From CAYGZC01 sp964354225 (lineage in GTDB: Bacteria; Bacteroidota; Ignavibacteria; UBA10030; SZUA-254): a DNA stretch of 17,250 nt. Position numbers and translations under genes: made by a program. Positions 1 through 7,534 of the stretch are shown one piece after another. Every line of letters starts with the position of its first letter. The stretch's first letter is position 1. The DNA lies in assembly GCA_964354225.1 (NCBI GenBank), contig CAYGZC010000130.1:1-17250 (forward strand), written 5' to 3'. The notes beneath the pieces are model-generated. The model was not told the origin of the DNA. It was given only the letters and a program-made list of their open reading frames with translations, and did no database searches.

Positions 1-964
1 CGAGCATTTCATCTGTTTTCAATATGTTATCAAATGTTTCATGACTGTTAGGTCCAAATGCATGTCCAATCTCATCGGTTGCAGAAACTCCAATACAAAG
101 AAAATCAGTCACACCGCGCATTCCTAAAGATTCCGCTTTGAATACTTTGCGCGCAAATTCAAGCAAAGATTCTGTAGCAAATGGTGAGTGGTCAAGTGCA
201 ACATAATAGGATGGGGTGATGGTGGCAGAATTCTCTCCAACAATAAGGTGAGGAAATTTTTTATTTATCTTTGCCCAGCTTGCTTCATATGGCACATCAT
301 CGTCATCGCAGAGGAATGCCGCCGCTTCTGCGTTTTCTTCTTTCCACTCAATACCAAAATATTTTTTGGGAAAACCTACACTATTAAATTTTTGAATGTA
401 ATCTGGCAGGGCTTGCATATAATAAGTCGAAGTTACAAATAATGAATCCTCTGTCCAATAAGCAATGCCAAACTTGCCAGCCATGAGTATTGCAGCCCCG
501 TCTTTATTAGATACCGCAATTACCTTCGAGTGAAAGTTGGTTTGCAGCCGAAGCATATCTCCAATTGTATAGGTTAGCAGATTCTTAGGAGAACGGCCCC
601 CACTGTTATTCCCGATGACTTTTGCAGAGTCATCATTTACACAGCCAATCCTCTTTTTCTTCGCGCGATCATACCAATCATTCCCGATTATACCGTTGGT
701 GTTACTGTAAGTTCCGGTACTAATTGCTGCATGGCCCGGCGATGTTTTAGTGAATGCATGTTCGTATTCTGCATTGATAAAGTTTGCACCATGCTGAAGA
801 AGATAATTAATTCCTCCGTTCTTTGAGAAGTAAGGTTGAAACCGCTGAATATAAGAATATGGGAATTGATCGAGAACGATAACGACAGCAACTTTCGGCG
901 GCTGTGCTAAAAGAGTTGAAGTAAAAGCAAATAAAGCAAGCAAAACAAGATTATGTTTTTTCAT
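1..964 (-). CDS. PafA-like exported alkaline phosphatase (partial, C-terminus off the window)
   Basis: Reading leftwards from ATG at 964-962 there are 321 codons without a stop before the window edge. Residues 1-21 form a signal peptide ending LLAQ, so the enzyme is probably periplasmic. It belongs to the type I phosphodiesterase/alkaline phosphatase superfamily, closest in pattern to PafA phosphomonoesterases that release phosphate from organic esters. Visible active-site elements are metal ligand D32 (VLDQF), the nucleophile T74 in KTSPGH, N95 (GNDWYD) 21 residues later as in PafA, K154 (SNKDG), and metal ligands D297 and H301 (TDEIGH). The later D-H pair and final His lie outside the window. 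One oddity: the PafA Arg two residues after the Lys is Gly156 here. No Shine-Dalgarno is evident. It is transcribed divergently from the lysine operon. The family is secure; the exact substrate is not. Confidence 0.88.
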   Translation of the reverse strand, partial: MKKHNLVLLALFAFTSTLLAQPPKVAVVIVLDQFPYSYIQRFQPYFSKNGGINYLLQHGANFINAEYEHAFTKTSPGHAAISTGTYSNTNGIIGNDWYDRAKKKRIGCVNDDSAKVIGNNSGGRSPKNLLTYTIGDMLRLQTNFHSKVIAVSNKDGAAILMAGKFGIAYWTEDSLFVTSTYYMQALPDYIQKFNSVGFPKKYFGIEWKEENAEAAAFLCDDDDVPYEASWAKINKKFPHLIVGENSATITPSYYVALDHSPFATESLLEFARKVFKAESLGMRGVTDFLCIGVSATDEIGHAFGPNSHETFDNILKTDEML

Positions 965-1095
965 ACTGTGATAATCTAAATGATAATGGTGGTGAATAAG
1001 ATAAAGATTTTTTTACCAATATGAAACATCATTGTTTGAATATTAGAAAAAATTTCTGCATTTTTAAAACATGGTAATCATATAAATCTTAGCCG
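965..1095. promoter_or_regulatory. Divergent intergenic region, probable promoters
   Basis: This 131-base AT-rich gap separates the minus-strand phosphatase from the plus-strand operon and must hold both promoters. A TATAAA at 1081-1086 is the best -10-like element for the operon. It would place the transcript start within a few bases of the ATG at 1096, giving an almost leaderless mRNA, which fits the lack of a Shine-Dalgarno there. No convincing -35 pairs with it. A small inverted repeat (AGAAA-AAA-TTTCT, 1045-1057) lies upstream. All of this is weak. Confidence 0.25.
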
Positions 1096-1848
1096 ATGCT
1101 ATTAGTTATCCCATCAATAGAAATCAAGAATGGAAAGTGTGCTCGCAAAGTACAAGGTATTGGGGGAATTGCTTTTAGCGATGATCCCGTCGAGATGGCA
1201 AAACTGTGGCGGAAGGAAAATGCTAAGACGTTGCACGTTACAGATGTTGACGGTGCTCTTCAAGGTCACCCTATCAACTTCAAAATTATTAAACAAATGG
1301 TAGAAACCGTGGATATTCCCATCGAGCTTGGCGGTGGGATGCGAACATATCGTGACGTAGAATTAGCATTGGAAAACGGTATTTTTCGTGCAGTTATAGG
1401 AACTATGCTGATTGAAAACCCGGATGAGGCAAAACGTACGATTGATAAATTTGGTGCAAGCAAGATCGTTCTTGGCATTGACACAAAAAATTATCGAGTA
1501 GCAATAAAAGGCGGAGAGGAAGATTCAGGTTTAACACCTGTTTCTGCCGCCCTGAATGCAAAGCAGCTTGGATTTAGACGACTGCTTTACACCAATGTAC
1601 TCATCAATGGAATAACACGAAAACCGAATTTTGGAGCAATCAAATTATTGGCTGAAAAAACTCAGATGAGGATAACTGCATCCGGAGGAATTTCAGGTTT
1701 GGAAGATTTATTAAAACTTCAAGAACTTGAACCGCTCGGTATCGATTCAGCGATTATTGGCAGAGCGCTTTATGAAAATAAATTTTCCTGTCAGGGATTA
1801 TGGCGATTGTGCGAAGCAGGAAATTTTCCTTATACAGCGAAGGTCTAA
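1096..1848 (+). CDS. HisA-like (beta/alpha)8-barrel protein, divergent at catalytic positions
   Basis: A 250-residue protein of HisA length (usually about 240-250). HisA isomerises ProFAR in histidine synthesis. Family landmarks are clear: GKCAR (13-17), HVTDVDGALQG (47-57), the phosphate loop LGGGMRT (78-84), IGTMLIENP (101-109), GID with D129, ASGGIS (195-200) and IIGRALYE (220-227). However, the strand-1 catalytic Asp (PAID in HisA) is Glu9 (PSIEI), the DGT catalytic Asp after strand 6 is Asn171 (LINGIT), and the substrate-contacting Trp of HGW is Gly (KGGEE). No other his gene is nearby. The stop is one base before the PfkB kinase start, and lysine genes follow. It may be a paralogue with another aminosugar-phosphate or sugar-phosphate substrate, or a relaxed HisA. 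Start ATG 1096 gives the canonical N-terminus but no clear Shine-Dalgarno. Fold is sure; function is open. Confidence 0.8.
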   Translation: MLLVIPSIEIKNGKCARKVQGIGGIAFSDDPVEMAKLWRKENAKTLHVTDVDGALQGHPINFKIIKQMVETVDIPIELGGGMRTYRDVELALENGIFRAVIGTMLIENPDEAKRTIDKFGASKIVLGIDTKNYRVAIKGGEEDSGLTPVSAALNAKQLGFRRLLYTNVLINGITRKPNFGAIKLLAEKTQMRITASGGISGLEDLLKLQELEPLGIDSAIIGRALYENKFSCQGLWRLCEAGNFPYTAKV

Positions 1849-1849
1849 T

Positions 1850-2794
1850 ATGACCATCACTGTCATCGGTCACTTTTGCATCGACGTCATTGAACATCCC
1901 AGTGGTGATGAAATACATAGCTACGGTGGAATTTTCTTTTCTGTCGCGGCGCTGGCAAGTCTCCTCGGACAGCATGATACAGTTTTTCCTATCTTCGGTG
2001 TCGGGAAAGCAGATTACGATTCCTTAATCGAACGATTGAAAGCATATCCTAATGTGAACACTTCCGGAATTTTCAAGTTCAACGATCTGACAAACAAAGT
2101 CCGATTGATATATTCATCAAAAGAAAAACGGATCGAATGTTCGAAGAATATATCCGAACCGATACCGTGGAAACGAATCCGTCCATTTCTTGAAAGCGAT
2201 ATGATTTTGGTAAACATGATCTCTGGTTTTGATATCACACTTGAAACGCTCGATGAAATCAGAATGGAAATCAGAGAAAAACAAACACCGATTTATCTGG
2301 ATGTTCATTGCTTGGCATGTGGCATTAATCCGGATTTCACAAGATTTTTCCGCCCTATCGATACTTGGCGGCGGTGGTTCTTTATGCTTCATGGTGTGCA
2401 AATGAATGAAGACGAGGCGGCAAGTATTAGTTCGGAACGATTTGATGATGCAACACTCGCAAAACATATACTTGCGTTAAATACGAAAACACTGCATATT
2501 ACACGAGGTGAGCGCGGAAGCACCGTTTTTATCAACGAAAATAAAAACATTAAGCGGTTCGACATCGCCAGCATCGAACCTGAAAAAGCAGTGGATACAA
2601 CTGGCTGTGGTGATGTGTTTGCCGCAGCATACTGCAAACATTATTTGAAAACAAAGGATGTTGTCGCATCAACAGAGTTTGCAAACAAGGTGGCTTCATT
2701 CAATGCGCAATTTTTTGGTTCAAAAGAAATTGAAAAACTTCATATGTTTAATTTAGAGTTAGAGAAAGATGTACTTCAGGAGAGAAAAGCATGA
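1850..2794 (+). CDS. PfkB/ribokinase-family carbohydrate kinase
   Basis: A 314-residue ribokinase-fold kinase that would use ATP to phosphorylate a sugar, nucleoside or similar hydroxyl compound. The second PfkB signature is intact: VDTTGCGD at 248-255, with D255 as catalytic base and the glycines forming the anion hole. ITRGERGS (218-225) matches the nucleotide-binding VTxGxxG segment, and NEDEA (186-190) the usual NxxE metal region. The N-terminal substrate motif is reduced to YGGIFFSVA (25-33), without the usual GGxxxN asparagine, so the substrate cannot be read from sequence. An in-frame extension to 1727 exists, but it overlaps the HisA-like gene and lacks similarity; ATG 1850, one base after the upstream stop, opens with the canonical first beta strand (TITVIGH). 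It overlaps dapB by four bases (ATGA), so translation is coupled. It probably works with the HisA-like protein, which is an inference. Confidence 0.85.
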   Translation: MTITVIGHFCIDVIEHPSGDEIHSYGGIFFSVAALASLLGQHDTVFPIFGVGKADYDSLIERLKAYPNVNTSGIFKFNDLTNKVRLIYSSKEKRIECSKNISEPIPWKRIRPFLESDMILVNMISGFDITLETLDEIRMEIREKQTPIYLDVHCLACGINPDFTRFFRPIDTWRRWFFMLHGVQMNEDEAASISSERFDDATLAKHILALNTKTLHITRGERGSTVFINENKNIKRFDIASIEPEKAVDTTGCGDVFAAAYCKHYLKTKDVVASTEFANKVASFNAQFFGSKEIEKLHMFNLELEKDVLQERKA

Positions 2795-3528
2795 ACATTG
2801 CGATCGTTGGCTATGGGAAAATGGGACAAGAAGTTGAGAAAATTGCTAAGGAACGAAAGATCAGTGTCAAGTTAACGCTGGACATCAATAATAATTTAAA
2901 CGGTATGGCTATTACACCACAAGCTATGAAGGATGTTGATGTTTGCATCGACTTCTCTACTCCTACTGCTGTGGTTCACAATATTGTTGCCGCCGCCGAA
3001 TGTAAAACGAATATCGTTGTTGGAACAACCGGCTGGTACGATAAACTTAAAGAAGTCGAGAAGATTGTCAAAGATAAAAAAATCGGCTTGATCTATTCAC
3101 CGAATTTCTCGCTTGGCATGAATATTTTTTATCAAATCCTTTCCTCAACGGCACACATTTTCGATCAATTCGATTGCTACGATATTGCGATCCACGAAAT
3201 GCATCATAAGGGAAAAGCCGATAGTCCCAGCGGCACCGCCCTTACACTCGGACAGATAATTCTCCAAAACATCAAGCGAAAAAGAGAATTCCTACACGAA
3301 ACATCGCACAAACAAATAAAACCTGAACAACTCCATGTCACTTCCACAAGAATTGGAAGCGTTGTAGGTTCACATCAAGTGTTATTCGATTCTGACGGTG
3401 ACACAATCGAGCTTATCCACACTGTGAAAGATAGAACCGGGTTTGCGCTCGGCGCTCTCATTGCCGCCGAATGGCTTAAAGGTAAAAAAGGAATTTTCAC
3501 AATGAAAGATGTCATAACTTCAAATTAA
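2791..3528 (+). CDS. dapB: 4-hydroxy-tetrahydrodipicolinate reductase
   Basis: DapB reduces 4-hydroxy-tetrahydrodipicolinate to tetrahydrodipicolinate with NAD(P)H in the cytosolic diaminopimelate/lysine pathway. The 245-residue protein has the Rossmann motif GYGKMG (7-12), DFSTP (54-58), VGTTGW (77-82), SPNFSLGMN (103-111) and the DapB signature around EMHHKGKADSPSGTA (136-150). There, H138/H139 and K142 correspond to the His-His and Lys of the E. coli enzyme. The C-terminal region has HTVKDRTGFALGAL (210-223). It is shorter than E. coli DapB (273), like the compact Bacteroidetes-type form. AGGAGA at 2778-2783 precedes the ATG, and the start overlaps the kinase stop by four bases. dapA follows six bases downstream, supplying the substrate. 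Confidence 0.96.
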   Translation: MNIAIVGYGKMGQEVEKIAKERKISVKLTLDINNNLNGMAITPQAMKDVDVCIDFSTPTAVVHNIVAAAECKTNIVVGTTGWYDKLKEVEKIVKDKKIGLIYSPNFSLGMNIFYQILSSTAHIFDQFDCYDIAIHEMHHKGKADSPSGTALTLGQIILQNIKRKREFLHETSHKQIKPEQLHVTSTRIGSVVGSHQVLFDSDGDTIELIHTVKDRTGFALGALIAAEWLKGKKGIFTMKDVITSN

Positions 3529-3534
3529 TTTTAT

Positions 3535-4428
3535 ATGAGACGAACATTGTTATTTAAAGGAACGGGCACAGCACTTGTTACACCGTTTACCACGAACGGT
3601 GAAGTTGACGAATCTGCTCATAAAAAACTTGTTGAGTATCAGATCAAAGGCGGTGTGGAAGCAATTCTTCCAACAGGAACAACGGGTGAAAGTGTCACGC
3701 TCACCGACGAGGAACAGTGGCGGGTTGTTTCCATCGTTGTAAGGCAGGCAAAAGGTCGTGTTAAAGTAATCGCCGGTGCAGGAAGTAACTCTACAAGCAA
3801 AGCAATAGAACAATCAAAACATGTGTTAGACGCGGGGGCTGATGGAATCCTCTCCGTCGCACCATACTATAATAAGCCAACGCAGGAAGGATTTTACCGG
3901 CATTATGCAGCAATCGCATCCGAGATCAATGCACCAATCGTGATGTATAATGTTCCGGGAAGAACTTCCAGTAACATTGAAGCCGCAACCACACTCCGGC
4001 TGGCAGAAGACTTTCCGAACATTGCAGGAATAAAAGAAGCATCAGGTAACTTCCAGCAAATTATGGAGATACTTAAACATCGACCGAGCGGTTTCGGTGT
4101 CTGGTCGGGCGATGATGCAATTACACTTCCGCTGATGGCGCTCGGTGCGGATGGTATCGTTTCAGTTGTCTCTAACGAGGTTCCAAAACTCTTTTCCGAT
4201 ATGATACGATTGTGCCTAAAAGGAAATTTCTCTCGGGCATTAAAAATCCATTACAAACTTTTGGATTTAATGAACTTCAATTTTGTGGAATCGAGTCCAA
4301 TTCCCGTGAAAGCAGTTCTTGCACAAATGGGATTGATTAAAGAACAATATCGATTACCTCTCGTTCCATTAAGCGACAAACACAGACCGAAGATGAAAAA
4401 GATATTGAAAGAATTGAAGCTTATATGA
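3535..4428 (+). CDS. dapA: 4-hydroxy-tetrahydrodipicolinate synthase
   Basis: DapA condenses pyruvate with aspartate semialdehyde, the first committed step of diaminopimelate/lysine synthesis. The 297-residue TIM barrel carries every key residue of the class I aldolase family: T49-T50 in TGTTGES, Y112 in APYYNKP, Y138 and R143 in MYNVPGRT, and the Schiff-base K167 in GIKEAS. SGDDA (191-195) and NPIPVK-like SPIPVKA (254-260) are also typical. The order dapB-dapA-dapD matches the pathway around tetrahydrodipicolinate. The gene starts six bases after dapB with no strong Shine-Dalgarno, so it probably depends on coupling to dapB, and it overlaps dapD by four bases. Its lysine-binding allosteric residues were not assessed, so feedback control is unknown. 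Confidence 0.97.
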   Translation: MRRTLLFKGTGTALVTPFTTNGEVDESAHKKLVEYQIKGGVEAILPTGTTGESVTLTDEEQWRVVSIVVRQAKGRVKVIAGAGSNSTSKAIEQSKHVLDAGADGILSVAPYYNKPTQEGFYRHYAAIASEINAPIVMYNVPGRTSSNIEAATTLRLAEDFPNIAGIKEASGNFQQIMEILKHRPSGFGVWSGDDAITLPLMALGADGIVSVVSNEVPKLFSDMIRLCLKGNFSRALKIHYKLLDLMNFNFVESSPIPVKAVLAQMGLIKEQYRLPLVPLSDKHRPKMKKILKELKLI

Positions 4429-5258
4429 TTCTTCAACAAACTATTGAGAGGCTGTTCGAAATTCCGTTTGATAAAATTGACAGAGATGAAGTTCTGCAGG
4501 CTGTCGATCAGCTTAAGCTTGCTTTAAACCGCGGCGAGTTGCGTGCAGCAGAATTTCAAAACGGCACCTGGAACGTTAACATGTGGGTGAAGAAAGGAAT
4601 TCTACTTGCCTTTCGTACCGGCGTTCTCCGTGAATTTCCCGGTGATGATGTTTTTAATTTCTTTGATAAAGACACAATGGGGATTCGGCAATTTACTGTT
4701 AATCAAGGTGTTCGAATTGTCCCCGGCGGAAGCGTTGTGCGAGACGGTGCGTACGTCGCCATGGGTGTCGTCATGATGCCGCCATCGTATGTAAACATCG
4801 GCGCCTATGTTGATGATGGTACGATGATAGATTCCCACGCCCTCGTCGGTTCGTGCGCACAAATTGGAAAACACGTTCACTTAAGTGCTGCAGCACAGAT
4901 TGGCGGAGTGCTTGAGCCGATTGGTTCAATGCCGGTGATCATCGAAGACGATGTCTTCATCGGCGGCAACTGCGGAATTTACGAAGGCACTATTGTTAAG
5001 CGGCGAGCAGTCATCGCTGCTGGGGTTATTCTCACCGGTGGAACGCCGGTCTATGATCTCGTCCACCGAACAATCCATAAAAAATCCAGCACCTCTTCAC
5101 TCACCATCCCCGAAGGTGCGGTTGTTATTGCCGGTAATCGAAAACTTGATCATCTGTTCGCTCAGGAACATAATCTATCAATCTACACCCCCATCATTAT
5201 CAAGTATCGCGATGAGAAAACGGATGCTTCAACTGTGCTGGAGGAAAGTTTACGTTAA
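4425..5258 (+). CDS. dapD: Tetrahydrodipicolinate N-succinyltransferase
   Basis: DapD transfers succinyl from succinyl-CoA to tetrahydrodipicolinate, so this organism makes diaminopimelate by the succinylase branch. The 277-residue protein has an N-terminal helical domain (about 1-95) followed by left-handed beta-helix hexapeptide repeats (about 97-210). Diagnostic segments are RIVPGGSVVRDGAYVAMGVV (97-116), YVNIGAYVDDGTMID (122-136), VGSCAQIGKHVHLS (141-154), GGVLEP (160-165) and VIIEDDVFIGGN (171-182), all close to known DapD. The C-terminal YRDEKTDAST is also typical. ATG 4425 overlaps the dapA stop (ATGA), indicating coupling. Near its 3' end, 5240-5244 (GGAGG) is a strong Shine-Dalgarno-like sequence positioned for the next gene. 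The later genes dapC and dapE are not in the window. Confidence 0.95.
   Translation: MILQQTIERLFEIPFDKIDRDEVLQAVDQLKLALNRGELRAAEFQNGTWNVNMWVKKGILLAFRTGVLREFPGDDVFNFFDKDTMGIRQFTVNQGVRIVPGGSVVRDGAYVAMGVVMMPPSYVNIGAYVDDGTMIDSHALVGSCAQIGKHVHLSAAAQIGGVLEPIGSMPVIIEDDVFIGGNCGIYEGTIVKRRAVIAAGVILTGGTPVYDLVHRTIHKKSSTSSLTIPEGAVVIAGNRKLDHLFAQEHNLSIYTPIIIKYRDEKTDASTVLEESLR
5240..5244 (+). promoter_or_regulatory. Strong Shine-Dalgarno inside the end of dapD
   Basis: GGAGG lies 12 bases before the dapD stop codon, in the position expected for a coupled downstream gene. It is 7 bases before ACG 5252 and 10 before TTA 5255. It argues that the RmlD-like protein initiates near the dapD stop rather than at TTG 5363. 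Confidence 0.5.
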
Positions 5259-6244
5259 ACACTTCCACGAAATGCATACTCATCACCGGCAGCAATGGGC
5301 TGCTCGGGCAAAAAATCGTTGAAATTCTTTCACGAACAAGTTATCCTCTATTATTAGTATCATTGGAGGAACACTCAGTTTTCGACGAAGAAATTCTCCC
5401 TTACCGACAAATCGATTTGACACGAAGACAAGATGTCCGGAAAGTAGTAGATGAATTTGAACCGGATGTTATTGTTCATACAGCTGCAGTTACCGATGTA
5501 GATCTTTGTGAAAAGGAACGCGCACTTGCCTGGCAGGTAAATGTTGGATGTGTTGAAAATCTGGCTTATGCAGCAAAACTTGTCGGTGCAAAGATAATTC
5601 ACTTTTCAACCGACTATGTTTTCGATGGAAAGGGCGGTCCTTACAGTGAAGTAGATCGTCCGAATCCTATCAGTTACTACGGAAGAACAAAACTTGCAAG
5701 CGAAAATCTTCTACTAAACAGCGGTGTTCCGTCTGTAATCATTCGAACAATGGTACTTTACGGAGTTGGATTCAATGTGAAGTCAAACTTCGCGCTCTGG
5801 CTGTCCAATAATCTGAAAGACGGTAAACCCATCCGTGTTGTTGACGATCAGATCGGCAATCCAACACTTGCCGATGATCTCGCCTATGCAATCTTAAAAA
5901 TCATCGAACTTGAGCGAACAGGTGTTTACCATATCGCGGGTGCCGATTTAGTAAGCAGATATGATTTCGCTCTCATGCTTGCTCACGTTTTTAATTTCAA
6001 CAAAAGATTGATAACACCGGCAAAGTCTTCTACTTTTATACAGCCGGCACCGCGCCCGTTAAAATCTGGATTGATTATTCTGAAAGCACAAACAGAGCTT
6101 GGTGTAAAAATGTCCGGCATCGAACATGGACTTACAGTCTTTAAAAACCAATTAGAAGTATTTAAAAATAACAAAATAGATGAAGAAGAAAATCTGAAAC
6201 CCCAAATCCCCGCCCGTCCAACAGGTGGGCGAAATCCGAAATAA
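5252..6244 (+). CDS. RmlD-like extended SDR reductase with non-standard start
   Basis: An RmlD/dTDP-4-dehydrorhamnose-reductase-like, NAD(P)-binding extended SDR. The Rossmann motif ILITGSNGLLGQ is encoded at 5276-5311, followed by DVIVHTAAVTDVDLCE, the strand HFSTDYVFDG and the catalytic YGRTK (Tyr codon 5678, Lys codon 5690), then NPTLADDLA and YHIAGADLVSR of the substrate domain. The frame is open from the TGA at 5213, but no ATG, GTG, TTG or CTG precedes the Rossmann motif. The first TTG (5363) would remove it. A GGAGG at 5240-5244 suggests initiation around 5252-5267 at a non-standard codon (ACG 5252, TTA 5255 or ACG 5267), or an error or mutation here. The 5' end given is therefore tentative. 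The C-terminus carries a Lys/Glu/Pro-rich tail over a hairpin. The substrate may be a nucleotide sugar; the reason for its place in a lysine operon is unclear. Confidence 0.78.
   Translation, partial: TLNTSTKCILITGSNGLLGQKIVEILSRTSYPLLLVSLEEHSVFDEEILPYRQIDLTRRQDVRKVVDEFEPDVIVHTAAVTDVDLCEKERALAWQVNVGCVENLAYAAKLVGAKIIHFSTDYVFDGKGGPYSEVDRPNPISYYGRTKLASENLLLNSGVPSVIIRTMVLYGVGFNVKSNFALWLSNNLKDGKPIRVVDDQIGNPTLADDLAYAILKIIELERTGVYHIAGADLVSRYDFALMLAHVFNFNKRLITPAKSSTFIQPAPRPLKSGLIILKAQTELGVKMSGIEHGLTVFKNQLEVFKNNKIDEEENLKPQIPARPTGGRNPK
6211..6231 (+). repeat. Hairpin-forming palindrome in the 3' end of the RmlD-like gene
   Basis: CGCCCGTC (6211-6218) can pair with GGTGGGCG (6224-6231), eight pairs including two G-U, around a five-base loop. 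It encodes part of the terminal PARPTGGR tail, which lies beyond the usual end of the RmlD fold. It could be a small palindromic element that extended the gene or an internal processing or attenuation hairpin. There is no T-tract, so it is not a standard terminator. Confidence 0.4.
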
Positions 6245-6258
6245 GGAATCCAACTTTT

Positions 6259-7524
6259 ATGCTTGATATAAAATTTATCCGCGAACATCCAGAATTAGTA
6301 AAAGACGGCATCCGCAAAAAGGGCGGCGATGATAACATTGATGAAGTGCTGAAACTTGATGGACAACGACGTGAGCTTCTTCAGAAGGTGGAAGTACTGA
6401 AGAACAAACGTAATGTTGTATCCGAGGAAATTGGAAAGCTGAAGCGAGATAAAAAAGATGCATCTGCCGTCATTGCACAGATGGATGAAGTGAAACAACA
6501 GATAAAAACTATTGATGATGAAGTAAGTGGTATTGAGAAATCGCTTAACCAATTGATGTTAACTATTCCTAATGTTCCTCATCCCTCCGTTCCGGTTGGA
6601 AAACTTCCCACGGATAATCAGGAAATTGCAAAATGGGGTGAGCCGCCTGTCATCGACTTTAAGCCAAAACCACACTGGGAACTTGTCGAAAAGTTAGATA
6701 TCATCGATTTCGAGCGCGGTGTTAAAATTACGGGTGCGGGTTTCCCTCTATATAAAGGGCAAGGTGCACAGCTTCAACGCGCGCTAATTAATTTCTTTCT
6801 TGATGAAGCCGCAAAGCGCGGCTATAAAGAAATTCAGCCGCCACTTATGGTCAACGCCAACAGCGCCACAGGAACCGGACAACTTCCCGACAAAGAAGAC
6901 TTGATGTACGTTGCAACGAAAGATGATTTGTATCTCGTTCCGACGGCTGAAGTTCCCGTGACAAACATTCATCGCGATGAAATTCTGAAAGAAGATCAAC
7001 TACCTGTAAAATATTGCGCTTACACGCCTTGCTTCCGACGCGAAGCCGGCTCTTACGGCAAAGATGTCCGCGGCTTAAACCGTTTGCACCAGTTCGATAA
7101 AGTTGAGCTGGTAAAAGTTGTCCACCCCGGTGTTTCGTATAACGAACTTGAGAGTTTGCGAGAAGATGCCGAGTTGCTCTTGCAAAAATTGGGATTGCAT
7201 TACCACACGCTTCTCATGTGCACGGGCGATATGGGATTTACACAGACGAAGAAATACGATCTTGAAGTTTGGTCTATAGGACAGCAGCGATGGCTCGAGG
7301 TTTCTTCCATCAGTAACTTCGAATCGTTTCAGGCACGGCGGATGAATATCCGCTTCCGACCGCGAGGTGAAGGAAAACCTGAGTTCGTTCACACACTCAA
7401 CGGCTCAGCACTTGCGCTGCCAAGAGTTGTTGCGGCACTCATAGAACATTACCAGACACCTGAAGGAAAAGTTGTTGTGCCGAAAGTATTACATAAGTAT
7501 ACAGGGTTTGAAGTGATTGGATAA
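6259..7524 (+). CDS. serS: Seryl-tRNA synthetase
   Basis: SerS charges tRNA(Ser) with serine through seryl-adenylate. At 421 residues it has the normal bacterial length. The N-terminal coiled-coil arm that holds the tRNA spans about 30-100 (Lys/Glu/Leu-rich heptads). Class II core motifs follow: TAEVP (229-233) of the serine pocket, motif 2 FRREAGSYGKDVRGL (259-273) with HQFDKVE (277-283), and motif 3 NGSALALPRVVAALIEHYQ (381-399). The usual NGSGLA is NGSALA and the middle reads LPR, both tolerable variants. AAGGA at 6243-6247 overlaps the stop of the upstream gene and precedes ATG 6259 by 11 bases. It appears to be the last gene of the hisA-like/dap operon, with a possible hairpin just after it. 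Confidence 0.97.
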   Translation: MLDIKFIREHPELVKDGIRKKGGDDNIDEVLKLDGQRRELLQKVEVLKNKRNVVSEEIGKLKRDKKDASAVIAQMDEVKQQIKTIDDEVSGIEKSLNQLMLTIPNVPHPSVPVGKLPTDNQEIAKWGEPPVIDFKPKPHWELVEKLDIIDFERGVKITGAGFPLYKGQGAQLQRALINFFLDEAAKRGYKEIQPPLMVNANSATGTGQLPDKEDLMYVATKDDLYLVPTAEVPVTNIHRDEILKEDQLPVKYCAYTPCFRREAGSYGKDVRGLNRLHQFDKVELVKVVHPGVSYNELESLREDAELLLQKLGLHYHTLLMCTGDMGFTQTKKYDLEVWSIGQQRWLEVSSISNFESFQARRMNIRFRPRGEGKPEFVHTLNGSALALPRVVAALIEHYQTPEGKVVVPKVLHKYTGFEVIG

Positions 7525-7534
7525 TTCCCTGATG

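Noticed and set aside
1727..1849. In-frame N-terminal extension of the PfkB kinase
   Set aside because: It lies within the HisA-like gene in another frame and has no family similarity; ATG 1850 gives the canonical first strand.
4951..5322. 123-codon plus-strand frame overlapping dapD
   Set aside because: Out-of-frame shadow of dapD and the next gene; composition is unlike a protein and there is no Shine-Dalgarno.
5363..5365. TTG as the start of the RmlD-like gene
   Set aside because: It would delete the dinucleotide-binding motif that is in frame just upstream.
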